A stretch of DNA of 33,719 nucleotides from positions 1-33,719 of the forward strand of contig CADCUB010000093.1 in the NCBI GenBank assembly GCA_902805775.1. The letters run 5' to 3'. The position numbers and the translations under genes were made by a program. The notes beneath the pieces were generated by a model. That model worked only from the letters and a program-made list of their open reading frames with translations, did no database searches and was not told the DNA's origin. The DNA is from an uncultured Frankineae bacterium. GTDB lineage: Bacteria > Actinomycetota > Actinomycetes > Mycobacteriales > SCTD01. This document shows, piece by piece, positions 25,276-32,904 of this stretch (positions within the stretch are counted from its first letter, which is position 1; each line of letters opens with the position of its first letter).

Positions 25276-25734
25276 GTGGAACAGAGCGCACCCCCTCCGC
25301 ACGCAGGGCCCACGCGGACCCGCGAGGACCTGACGCTCGACCTCGCCCTCCGGCTCATCGACGGCGCCTGCCGGGAGGCCACCCGGCGCGACGTCGCGAT
25401 GGGCCTGGCCGTCGTCGACACCGGAGGCGGCGTCGTCGCGACCGCCCGCATGGACGGCGCCCAGCTCGTCGCCGTCGAGCTGGCCACCGACAAGGCCTAC
25501 ACGGCTGTCGCCTTCGGCCAGCCGACGGAGGCCTGGTCGGCGTCGACCCAGCCCGGCGGTGCCGACTGGGGCCTGTCGACGACGCTCGGCGGTCGCCTCG
25601 TGGTGTTCGCCGGCGGGCTGCCCGTGCACGTCGACGGACGCGTCGTGGGTGCCATCGGCGTGAGCGGGTCGGCTGCCGACGTCGACCGCGCGTGCGCGCA
25701 GGCGGGCCTCGCGGCCGTCGGGCTCGCGGGGTGA
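25276..25734 (+). CDS. GlcG/HbpS-like (DUF336) protein
   Basis: A 152-residue protein of the GlcG/HbpS/PduO-C fold. Motifs include LTLDLALRLIDGACREATRR, MGLAVVDTGGGVVATARMDG, ATDKAYTAVAFGQPTEAW and VDGRVVGAIGVSGSAADVD, the usual order for this family. Relatives include the haem-responsive HbpS of Streptomyces and the PduO C-terminal domain, and many sit in catabolic operons with unknown roles. No signal peptide is seen, so it is probably cytoplasmic. The GTG at 25276 has AAAGGAG 7 bases upstream. The frame opens earlier, but that part crosses the hairpin. The GntR gene follows. Confidence 0.85.
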   Translation: MEQSAPPPHAGPTRTREDLTLDLALRLIDGACREATRRDVAMGLAVVDTGGGVVATARMDGAQLVAVELATDKAYTAVAFGQPTEAWSASTQPGGADWGLSTTLGGRLVVFAGGLPVHVDGRVVGAIGVSGSAADVDRACAQAGLAAVGLAG

Positions 25735-25769
25735 GTGCCCGTGCCCCCCGCCCGTCCAGCGCACGCCGC

Positions 25770-25775
25770 TAGCCT
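25770..25775 (+). promoter_or_regulatory. Putative -10 element (TAGCCT) for the GntR gene
   Basis: CGCTAGCCTGG contains TAGCCT, an actinobacterial TANNNT element, 37 bases before the proposed GTG at 25813. The short leader would carry AAGGGAG. No convincing -35 is seen. Confidence 0.35.
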
Positions 25776-25812
25776 GGTCACCCCACGTCGCGTGAAAGGG
25801 AGCGGACTGCCC

Positions 25813-26499
25813 GTGCCCCCCTCCTCACCGACCGCCACTGCGCCGTCCGACGGCCTGGGGGCGTCCAGCCTTCCGTCGCAGATCGCCGAGCTGCTCGAAG
25901 AGGCGATCATCGGCGGTGAGCTGGTTCCCGGTCAGCGGCTGCGCGGCGACGACCTCGCCGCGACGTACGGCGTGTCCCGCATCCCCGTCCGCGAGGCGAT
26001 GCGCACCCTCGAGGCCGGCGGCTGGATCGAGATCCGCCCCCGCTACGGCGCGTACGTCCGCAGCCACTCGGCCGTGGAGCTGCGGGAGCTGTTCGAGGTG
26101 CGGTCGGTCAGCGAGGCGTACGCCGCCCGCTGGGCTGCGGAGCGGCGCACCGACGCCGAGCTCGACCAGCTGCGAGCGATCGTGCGCGACACGCAGCGGG
26201 CCGCGCGCTCGGGCGACGTCGCCGTGCTGTCACCGCTGAGCGCCAGCTTCTTCGACGTCCTGCACCGGGCTGCGCACAACAGCGTCCTCGAGCTGACGCT
26301 GGCGACCCTCGCCAAGCGCGCGCGGTTCTACTACGCGACCGTCGCCGGGCAGCTCGGCTCGGACTGGGCCGCAGTGCACGAGCAGATCGTCGACGCCGTC
26401 GGCGGCCGCGATCCCGAGCGGGCGGGCACGCTCGTGCGGGAGCACATCGAGCACACCGGTCGCGCCGTCAGCGACCTGCTGGGGCTGTCCGACAGCTGA
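25813..26499 (+). CDS. GntR-family regulator, FCD (FadR-type) subfamily
   Basis: A 228-residue regulator. The N-terminal winged helix reads LLEEAIIGGELVPGQRLRGD, DLAATYGVSRIPVREAMRTL and EAGGWIEIRPRYGAYVRSH. The C-terminal all-helical FCD domain (about 85-220) contains FEVRSVSEAYAARWAAERR, SFFDVLHRAAHNSVLEL and HEQIVDAVGGRDPERAGTLV, with His residues of the usual metal site. GTG at 25813 is the chosen start, with AAGGGAG 10 bases before it; a GTG at 25735 right after the previous stop is an alternative. Such proteins repress catabolic genes until an organic acid or amino acid binds. Candidate operators are the GTATAC sites at 19721 and 22531. It converges on the ammonia-lyase gene. Confidence 0.87.
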   Translation: MPPSSPTATAPSDGLGASSLPSQIAELLEEAIIGGELVPGQRLRGDDLAATYGVSRIPVREAMRTLEAGGWIEIRPRYGAYVRSHSAVELRELFEVRSVSEAYAARWAAERRTDAELDQLRAIVRDTQRAARSGDVAVLSPLSASFFDVLHRAAHNSVLELTLATLAKRARFYYATVAGQLGSDWAAVHEQIVDAVGGRDPERAGTLVREHIEHTGRAVSDLLGLSDS

Positions 26500-26500
26500 G

Positions 26501-26584
26501 CGGGGCCCGGTCGTCTGCGCGCGGCCGGGCGAGGCTGGGCCCCGGTCGGTCCCTCGGGGGCGGCTCGGGCGGTGGACCGCCCCC
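26501..26584. terminator. Two hairpins between convergent GntR and ammonia-lyase genes
   Basis: The 91-base gap holds CGGGGCCC (26501-26508) pairing with GGGCCCCG (26537-26544), and GGGGGCGG (26556-26563) pairing with CCGCCCCC (26577-26584) across a 13-base loop. The second stem is compact and G:C only. It lies just beyond the ammonia-lyase stop at 26591 and suits a bidirectional terminator. Confidence 0.55.
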
Positions 26585-26590
26585 CCGTAC

Positions 26591-27733
26591 TCACCCCGAC
26601 ACGACGCGCGCGTACGCCTCCGGGTCGGTCGCGCCCTCGGTGTTGACCAGCAGCACCACCGCGTCGCTGTCCAGGCCCAGCCGCCGGGCTGCCTGCGGGT
26701 GCTCGTCGGCCAGGGCCACCAGCCCGGCCAGTCCCGCCGCGCCGGACTCACCGGCCACGACACCACCCGCCGCCAGCAGCCGCATCGCCTCCCGTGCCCG
26801 CTCGTCGTCCACGGCGATGGCGGCGTGCAGCCCGTCGCGCACGAGCGGCCAGGCCAGCGGGGAGGGCCGTCCGCAGTTGAGCCCGGCCATGATCGAGCGG
26901 TGCGGGCCGGGGACCTCGACCAGGCCGCCGGCCTCGAGCGAGGCGAGCACGCAGGCCGCGTCGGCCGGCTCGACGCCGAGCATCGTGACGCCGTCGCCTC
27001 CCGCCCGGTAGCGGCGCACGGCGGCGGCCGCGAGCGCTCCGACGCCCACCTGGACGACGGCGTGCGTGAACGGCGCGATGTCCTGCGCGGCCACCTGGTC
27101 GTCGGATTCGTTGAACAGCGTCGAGTAGCCCTCGACGACCCACCGCGGCACCCGCTCGTAGCCCGGCCAGGCCGTGTCGGAGATGACCAGCGTCCGGGCG
27201 TCCGCCTCGCGCGCCGCCACCTCCACCGCCTCGTCGTACGTCCCCTCGACCACGACGACCTCGGCGCCCTCACCGGCGATGGCGCTCGTCCGCGCCTCGA
27301 CGGTCCCCGCGGGCACGAAGATCGTCGCGGACCAGCCCAGCAGCCGGGCCATGCGGGCGACCGCGCGCCCGTGGTTGCCGTCGGTCGCGGCCACGAGCCG
27401 CCGCGGGCCGTACGGCTCCAGCTGCGCGGCGAGCTCCTGCACGGTCGACCAGGGCTGCAGGTCGGGCTCGAGCACCGCCAGCACCTCGCGGTAGACGGCC
27501 CACGAGGCGCCCAGGATCTTGTACGACGGGAGCCCGAGCCGCTCCGCCTCGTCCTTGACGAGCACCCGCCCGACGCCGAGGCGGTCGGCGATGCGCGGCA
27601 GCTCCACCAGAGGCGTCGCGGCGTACCCCGGCAGCCGCCGGTGGAGCTCCAGCGGCGCCCGGTCGGGCGGACCGAAGCCGGCGAGGTCGACCGACGGGGG
27701 TGCGGCCGGGTTGAGGTGGACGCGCGAGGTCAT
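26591..27733 (-). CDS. dpaL: Diaminopropionate ammonia-lyase homologue
   Basis: A 380-residue fold-type II PLP enzyme closely resembling E. coli YgeX, which splits D- or L-2,3-diaminopropionate into pyruvate and two ammonia. The PLP Lys is Lys72 in LPSYKILGASW. The two acidic residues known to act in YgeX have counterparts Asp118 (AATDGNHG) and Asp186 (VISDTAWPG). SIMAGLNCG, AGESGAAGL and LVNTEGATDP also match. ATG at 27733 is chosen with AGGAG 8 bases upstream over an upstream in-frame start. It is the last gene of the minus-strand operon, 34 bases after the SDR stop. Threonine- or serine-dehydratase activity cannot be excluded by eye. Confidence 0.8.
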   Translation of the reverse strand: MTSRVHLNPAAPPSVDLAGFGPPDRAPLELHRRLPGYAATPLVELPRIADRLGVGRVLVKDEAERLGLPSYKILGASWAVYREVLAVLEPDLQPWSTVQELAAQLEPYGPRRLVAATDGNHGRAVARMARLLGWSATIFVPAGTVEARTSAIAGEGAEVVVVEGTYDEAVEVAAREADARTLVISDTAWPGYERVPRWVVEGYSTLFNESDDQVAAQDIAPFTHAVVQVGVGALAAAAVRRYRAGGDGVTMLGVEPADAACVLASLEAGGLVEVPGPHRSIMAGLNCGRPSPLAWPLVRDGLHAAIAVDDERAREAMRLLAAGGVVAGESGAAGLAGLVALADEHPQAARRLGLDSDAVVLLVNTEGATDPEAYARVVSG

Positions 27734-27767
27734 GACGGCGGCTCCTGACGCAGAGGGGGCGGACGGC

Positions 27768-28511
27768 TCAGACGGCGGTGTAGCCACCGTCGATCACGAG
27801 GCTCTGACCGGTGATGTAGTCCGAGGCCGGCGACGCGAGGAACAGCACCAGGCCCACGATGTCCTCGGGCACGGCCTGCCGCCGCAGCGGGATGCTGGCG
27901 GTCAGCGCGTCGAGCGCGGCGGCCGGGTCGTCCTGGTGCTGCCAGAACGCGTCGTTGAACGGCGTGTCGACCCAGCCGGGGCAGACGGTGTTCACCCGGA
28001 CACCGTCGGGGGACAGCTCGTCGGCGAGGGCGCGGACGAGGTTGTTCAGCCCGGCCTTCGAGGCGTGGTAGGCGGGCATGCCCGCGTGCCCGCGCAGCGC
28101 GCCGGTCGACGAGGTGAAGATCAGGCGGGCCAGCGGCGACCGGCGCAGGTGCGGCGCCGCGGCCTGGGCCAGCAGGAACGGCGCCCGCAGGTTGAGCGCC
28201 ATCGTCCTGTCCCAGTCCTCGACGGTCCACTCGGCCAGCGGGGCGGCGCGCAGCAGGCCGGCGTTGCCGAAGACGACGTCGAGGCTCCCGCCGTGCTCCA
28301 CGGCGGCAGCGACGGCGGCGGCCGGGCCCGACGGGGTGGACAGGTCGACGCCGAGCGCCGCGGCCGGACCCGGCAGGTCCTCGGCGGCGACCTCCTGCGC
28401 GCGGGCGAGGTCGAGGTCGGCGACGAGGACGGAGTCCCCCCGCGCGCGGAAGCCGCGGACCGCCGCCCGGCCGATGCCGGAGGCACCGCCGGCGACCAGG
28501 ACCGACGTCAC
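27768..28511 (-). CDS. Short-chain dehydrogenase/reductase
   Basis: A 247-residue classical SDR. The cofactor motif GGASGIG lies near residues 8-14, with an acidic end of strand two (VADLD) that suggests NAD(H) preference. Also present are FGNAG, the catalytic Ser (FTSSTGAL), Tyr-x3-Lys in YHASKAG, VNTVCPGWVDTPF, and YITGQSLVIDGGYT at the C-terminus. The substrate is unknown; the E1 subunits resemble acetoin dehydrogenase, but nothing specific marks this as an acetoin reductase. The GTG start overlaps the GH31 stop as GTGA, so the two are translationally coupled and may act on the same sugar-derived compound. Confidence 0.9.
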   Translation of the reverse strand: MTSVLVAGGASGIGRAAVRGFRARGDSVLVADLDLARAQEVAAEDLPGPAAALGVDLSTPSGPAAAVAAAVEHGGSLDVVFGNAGLLRAAPLAEWTVEDWDRTMALNLRAPFLLAQAAAPHLRRSPLARLIFTSSTGALRGHAGMPAYHASKAGLNNLVRALADELSPDGVRVNTVCPGWVDTPFNDAFWQHQDDPAAALDALTASIPLRRQAVPEDIVGLVLFLASPASDYITGQSLVIDGGYTAV

Positions 28512-30871
28512 GACCTCACCACCCGGACGTCGAGCGGCGCGCTGCCGTGGACCTCGACGGCCACCGCGCCCGGGGCGCCGTCCACCGAGACGTGCAGGAC
28601 GTCACCGTCACGCCGGTAGCGGATCTCGATCTGGTCGGTGTCGGTGCGCACGGAGCATCCTCCAGAGGCGGTCGGGGCGTGGACCCGGACGGTGAGCGGG
28701 TCGAGCGGCAGCTCGGCGGTGTGCTGCTGGACGGGGCCGAGGGGCAGGACCGCCCCGGCCCGCACCCACAGCGGCAGGACGTCGAGCGGCGCGTGGACCG
28801 TGCGGTGGACCGGCCCGGTGACGACCTCGCCGGTCCAGAAGTCGACCCAGTCGCCGGCGGGGAACCAGACCCGGCGCCGGTCGCGCTCGTCGAGCACCGG
28901 TGCGACGAGCAGCGCCGGTCCGAGCAGGTACTGGTCGTCGATGCCCTCGCTGGTCGGGTCGTCGGAGAAGTCCAGGACCATCGCGCGCGCCATCGGCAGC
29001 GAGGTCTCGGCGCAGCGGCGGGCCTCGGTCCACAGGTACGGCAGCAGCCGGTAGCGCAGCTCGGCGTAGCGACGGAAGGCGTCCTCGACCTGCTCGCCGT
29101 GCACCCACGGCTCGCGCTCGCCGGCGCCGTGCGCCCGCGCGTGCGAGCTGAACAGGCCCAGCTGGGCCCACCGCAGGTACAGCTGCGGGCTCGGCCAGCC
29201 GGAGAACCCGCCGATGTCGGAGCTGTAGAACGGGAAGCCCGACAGCCCGAACGACAGCATCGCGCGCAGCACGCAGGGCAGGTCCTGCCAGCGGGCCACC
29301 CCGTCGCCGGACCAGTGGACGGGGTAGCGCTGCGACCCGGCCCACGCGGCCCGGGCCCACAGCACGGCGCCGCCCTCCCCGTGCGCCCGCACGCTCGCGT
29401 CCCAGACCGCCCTGCCGTACAGCAGGGGGTAGAGGTTGTGCATCGCCTCGCCGGGGACCCCGGCGTAGACGGCGTCCGGCGGCGCGCCCTCGCCGTAGTC
29501 GACCTTGATCGCGGCGATGCCCTGCTCGAACAGGCGGGCGTACTTGCCCTGCAGCCACGCGACCGCAGCCGGGCTGGAGACGTCGACGACCGCGGCGTCC
29601 TCGCCGTAGCCGCCGGGCTGCAGGTAGGCGTGCCCGCTCTCCCGCCGCGCGAGGTGCCCGCCGGCGCGGCCCTCGGCGAACAGCGAGGAGTGGACGTTGA
29701 CGTTGGGCCACTGCCACAGCGACACGCGCAGGCCGAGCTCGCGCAGGCGGGCGGTCATGGCCGGCACGTCCGGGAAACGCTCGGGGTCGAACTCGAGGTC
29801 GCAGACGTACTCCTCGCGGAACCAGCCGGTGTCGACGTGCACGACGTCGCACGGGATGCGGTGCTCGCGCAGCCGGCGCGCGATCGCCTCCACCTCGTCC
29901 TGGGAGCGGTAGGTGATCCGCGACATCCACAGGCCGAACGACCACTGCGGCGGGACGGCCGGGGCGCCGGTGAGGCAGTGGTAGCCGCGCAGGACGTCGG
30001 CCAGCCGCGGCCCGGCGATGACGAACAGGTCGAGCGCGTCGGTGTCCTCGACGGTCAGGGACAGCGCCGAGTGCTCGAGGTCGCCGACGTGCACGCCCAC
30101 GGCGTGCGAGGTGTTCACGAAGACCCCTGCGCCCCGCGTCGACATCCAGAAGGGCACCTGCTTGTACGACGCCGGTGAGGCGTTGCTGAAGGCCTCCTGC
30201 ACCCACAGCCGCTGCCAGGTGCCGTTCTTGACCAGCGGGCCGAAGCCCTCGCCGAAGCCGTAGACGCGCTCGTCGTAGTGCAGGTCGAACGACGCGAACG
30301 CCGCGGTGCGCTGCCCGCAGCGGACGCTGCCGAGCGGGTAGGCGTAGCGGTGCAGGAACAGCCACCGCTGCTCGTCGGGGCTCCACCCGTGCTCCGGGCG
30401 GCGCAGGCCCTCCTCGTCGACCGGCTTGGTCGTCCACAGCACCTCGCCGTCGCTGCCGAGCAGCGTCAGCTGGAACGGGTCGCGGACCACCTCGACGCTG
30501 ACGGCGCCGGTGCCGATCCGCACGACGGGTCCGTCGTCGTCGACCCGGAGCGGCACCTCGGCGTCCAGCGGGTGCACCAGCATGGGGGTGTCACCGTCGG
30601 GGACGCTCCCGCCGCTGCGGTAGCGGATGCGGACGATGGTGGGGGAGACGAGGTCGAGCCGTACGGTCGCCGGCTCACCGTCGACCGGCGGGGTGTGCAC
30701 GGTCTCCGCGACGGTGCCGTAGTAGTCCTGCAGCGTCGGCGTGTAGCGGTCGGTCGCGCAGCGCAGCACCACCGAGGACCCCTCGACGTCGTACGAGAGC
30801 AGGCGCGACACCAGCTCGACCGGCAGCGTCTCGCCGAGGAAGGTCGGCAGCTCGTAGGTCGTGCCGGGCAT
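28508..30871 (-). CDS. GH31 glycosidase, alpha-xylosidase/YicI-like
   Basis: A 787-residue family 31 glycoside hydrolase without signal peptide. An N-terminal beta-sandwich (1-300) contains VYGFGEGFGPLVKNG and a catalytic barrel begins near PPQWSFGLWMSRITY. The nucleophile is Asp458 in AIKVDYGEGAP, which resembles the KTDFGE of alpha-xylosidase YicI more than the WxDMNE of alpha-glucosidases. The acid/base is Asp523 in HWSGDGVARW. SGFPFYSSDIGGFSGWPS follows the usual GH31 pattern. The C-terminal domains are complete. It probably removes alpha-xylosyl or related alpha-linked sugars inside the cell. The start follows AGGAGG in the 52-base gap after the E2 gene. Its presence in a 2-oxoacid dehydrogenase operon is unusual. 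Confidence 0.9.
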   Translation of the reverse strand: MPGTTYELPTFLGETLPVELVSRLLSYDVEGSSVVLRCATDRYTPTLQDYYGTVAETVHTPPVDGEPATVRLDLVSPTIVRIRYRSGGSVPDGDTPMLVHPLDAEVPLRVDDDGPVVRIGTGAVSVEVVRDPFQLTLLGSDGEVLWTTKPVDEEGLRRPEHGWSPDEQRWLFLHRYAYPLGSVRCGQRTAAFASFDLHYDERVYGFGEGFGPLVKNGTWQRLWVQEAFSNASPASYKQVPFWMSTRGAGVFVNTSHAVGVHVGDLEHSALSLTVEDTDALDLFVIAGPRLADVLRGYHCLTGAPAVPPQWSFGLWMSRITYRSQDEVEAIARRLREHRIPCDVVHVDTGWFREEYVCDLEFDPERFPDVPAMTARLRELGLRVSLWQWPNVNVHSSLFAEGRAGGHLARRESGHAYLQPGGYGEDAAVVDVSSPAAVAWLQGKYARLFEQGIAAIKVDYGEGAPPDAVYAGVPGEAMHNLYPLLYGRAVWDASVRAHGEGGAVLWARAAWAGSQRYPVHWSGDGVARWQDLPCVLRAMLSFGLSGFPFYSSDIGGFSGWPSPQLYLRWAQLGLFSSHARAHGAGEREPWVHGEQVEDAFRRYAELRYRLLPYLWTEARRCAETSLPMARAMVLDFSDDPTSEGIDDQYLLGPALLVAPVLDERDRRRVWFPAGDWVDFWTGEVVTGPVHRTVHAPLDVLPLWVRAGAVLPLGPVQQHTAELPLDPLTVRVHAPTASGGCSVRTDTDQIEIRYRRDGDVLHVSVDGAPGAVAVEVHGSAPLDVRVVRS

Positions 30872-30923
30872 GCGCGGACACCTCCTGCTCTGGCGTGTCG
30901 GGGGACGGGTGGGGCAGTGGTGC

Positions 30924-31613
30924 TCAGCGGCCGAGCGCCGGCGTCGCCACCACCAGGTCGTCCAGCCAGGCCGGCTCGGCCAGGCTGTGGGCGACCTCGC
31001 CCAGGAACCCGGCTCCGGGCGCGCCGTCCAGCACGCGGTGGTCGCACGACAGCGCCAGCGTCATGCTGCCGTCCGGGCGGAGCCCACCGACGGCGAGGAT
31101 CGCCGCCTGGGGCGGTACGACCAGCGCCCGGAAGCGGCTCACGCCGAAGGTGCCCAGGTTCGACACCGTGAAGGTGGCCGAGAGCAGCTCTGCGGGGGTG
31201 AGCAGCCCCGCCGAGGCCGCCGCCGTCAGGCGCCGGCGCTCGGCGGCCAGCGCGCCGAGGTGGAGGGTGTCGGCCCGCAGCACCGCGGGGGCGACCAGTC
31301 CGTCGGGCAGCGCGATGGCCAGCCCGACGTTGACGTCCGGGTGCTGGAGGATCCCGTCGTCGGTCCAGCTCGCGTTGACGTCGGGGTGCGAGCGCAGGGC
31401 CCGGGCGCACGCTGCGGTGAGCACGTCGGCGACCGACACCGGGGCGCCTGCGGCCTTCCACTCGGCGCGGCGGGCCTGCAGCGCGGCGAGGGGGACGTCG
31501 TGCTCGACGGTGAACTGCGGCACGAGGGCGCTCGCGGTCATGGACTTGGCGATCGCCCGGCGCAGCCGGCTCAGCGGGACGCGCGTCGGGGTGACCGGCG
31601 GCTGCGCGCTCAC
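30924..31613 (-). CDS. 2-oxoacid dehydrogenase E2 catalytic core lacking lipoyl domain
   Basis: A 229-residue acyltransferase core. It begins with VPLSRLRRAIAKSMTASALV, the start of the E2 catalytic domain. It ends soon after the catalytic motif SCDHRVLDGAPG (His192, Asp196). FTVSNLGTFGV and PPQAAILAVGG are also characteristic. Normal E2 chains carry one or more lipoyl domains and a peripheral-subunit-binding domain before this core; here both are absent, and a 76-residue lipoyl protein is encoded immediately upstream. The GTG start overlaps its stop (GTGA). Subunit assembly therefore must differ from the standard scheme, or another E2 supplies the missing domain. Confidence 0.9.
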   Translation of the reverse strand: MSAQPPVTPTRVPLSRLRRAIAKSMTASALVPQFTVEHDVPLAALQARRAEWKAAGAPVSVADVLTAACARALRSHPDVNASWTDDGILQHPDVNVGLAIALPDGLVAPAVLRADTLHLGALAAERRRLTAAASAGLLTPAELLSATFTVSNLGTFGVSRFRALVVPPQAAILAVGGLRPDGSMTLALSCDHRVLDGAPGAGFLGEVAHSLAEPAWLDDLVVATPALGR

Positions 31614-31840
31614 CCGGAGATGCGCCCGAGGACGGCCCCGACCTCGGCCGTCTGCCCGTCGGGGACGACGATCTCGGTCAGGGTGCCGCTGCCCGGCGAC
31701 TCGACCTCCGCGTCGACCTTGTCGGACTCGACCCGCACGAGCGGCTGGCCCTCGGTGACCGTGTCCCCGACCGCGACCAGCCACTCGCTGACCACGGCCT
31801 CCTGCATCGTCATGCCCCACTTGGGCAGCGTGATCTCCAC
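31610..31840 (-). CDS. Free-standing lipoyl-domain protein
   Basis: A 76-residue protein that is a single lipoyl/biotinyl domain: VEITLPKWGMTMQEAVVSEW, then VRVESDKVDAEVESPGSG with Lys41 as the lipoylated residue, then the symmetric second half ending LGRISG. In 2-oxoacid dehydrogenases the lipoyl arm carries the acyl group from E1 to E2 and electrons to E3. Here it is not fused to the E2 core. The GTG at 31840 lies 5 bases past the E1-beta stop, and the stop overlaps the E2 start. It could act as a mobile carrier like the H protein of glycine cleavage. I see no frameshift joining the two frames; the overlap is a normal GTGA junction. Confidence 0.88.
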   Translation of the reverse strand: MEITLPKWGMTMQEAVVSEWLVAVGDTVTEGQPLVRVESDKVDAEVESPGSGTLTEIVVPDGQTAEVGAVLGRISG

Positions 31841-31845
31841 GGTGG

Positions 31846-32904
31846 TCAGCCCCCGTCCGTCGACAGGGTGCGGCCGATCGCCGCACGGATCTTGTCCTCG
31901 TCGACGAGGACGCGCTTCTCGAGGACCGGGCTGAAGGGCACCGGCACGTTCTCCCACGCCACCCGCTGCGGAGCGGCCTTCAGGCTGTCGAACGCCTTCT
32001 GGGCCACCATCGACGCGATCTCGCTGGCGGCTCCGCAGGTGAGCCGCGCGTTGTCGGCGACGACGAGCCGGCCGGTCTTGGCGACGGACTCGAGGATGAT
32101 CGCCTCGTCCAGCGGCCACAGCGTGCGCGGGTCGACGACCTCGACCGACACGCCCTCCTTCTCGTACTGCTTGGCGACCTTGAGGGCGCGGTTCACCAGG
32201 GCGCCGATGGCGACGACGGTGACGTCCGTGCCCTCCTTCTTGACGTCGCCGACGCCGATCGGGATCTCGTACGCGTGCTCCGGCACGGGGCCCTTGGTGC
32301 CACCGAGGATGGCGTCCTGGAAGTAGACGACCGGGTCGGGGTCGCGCACCGCCGCGTACATCAGGCCCTTGGCGTCGTGCGGGTTGGACGGCATGACGAC
32401 CTTGAGCCCGCCGAGGTTCATCAGCATCGGGTGCGGGTTCTCCGAGTGCTGCGCCGCCGACGAGCCGGACGGGCCCGACATCGTGAAGTAGACGAGCGGC
32501 AGGTCGACCTGGCCGCCGGACATGTAGCGCAGCTTGGCCGCCTGGTTGGCGACCTGGTCCATCGCGACGTAGAAGAACGAGCCGACCATCAGGTCGACCA
32601 CCGGGCGCAGGCCGACGGCGGCGGCGCCGATGCAGGCGCCGACGAAGGTGGCCTCGGAGATGGGCGTGTTGCGCACCCGCTCCTCGCCGAACTCGCCGAT
32701 CAGGCCGCGGGTGGCGCCGATGATCGAGCGGTCGACGTCCTCGCCGAGCACGACGACCGTGGGGTCCTCGCGCATGGCGTCGCGCAGGCCCTCGGCCATC
32801 GCCTTGATGAAGTACTCACGGCGCTCGGCGGCAGGTGCTCCCTGAGCGGTCCCCCCGCTGATCGTCGTCTGGCGTGCGGTGTCGGTCTCGGTCTGCGTGC
32901 TCAC
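31846..32904 (-). CDS. 2-oxoacid dehydrogenase E1 component, beta subunit
   Basis: A 352-residue transketolase-type beta subunit (AcoB/PdhB/BkdB group). Motifs include VVVLGEDVDRSIIGATRGL, ERVRNTPISEATFVGACIGA, AAQHSENPHPMLMNLGGLKV and VEVVDPRTLWPLDEAIILES. The region AMDQVANQAAKLRYMSGG is the usual subunit contact. With the alpha subunit it decarboxylates a 2-oxoacid or cleaves acetoin using thiamine diphosphate, then acylates a lipoyl group. Sequence alone does not decide between acetoin, pyruvate and branched-chain substrates. The N-terminal 25 residues are polar and variable. The GTG start overlaps the alpha-subunit stop (GTGA). Confidence 0.92.
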   Translation of the reverse strand: MSTQTETDTARQTTISGGTAQGAPAAERREYFIKAMAEGLRDAMREDPTVVVLGEDVDRSIIGATRGLIGEFGEERVRNTPISEATFVGACIGAAAVGLRPVVDLMVGSFFYVAMDQVANQAAKLRYMSGGQVDLPLVYFTMSGPSGSSAAQHSENPHPMLMNLGGLKVVMPSNPHDAKGLMYAAVRDPDPVVYFQDAILGGTKGPVPEHAYEIPIGVGDVKKEGTDVTVVAIGALVNRALKVAKQYEKEGVSVEVVDPRTLWPLDEAIILESVAKTGRLVVADNARLTCGAASEIASMVAQKAFDSLKAAPQRVAWENVPVPFSPVLEKRVLVDEDKIRAAIGRTLSTDGG

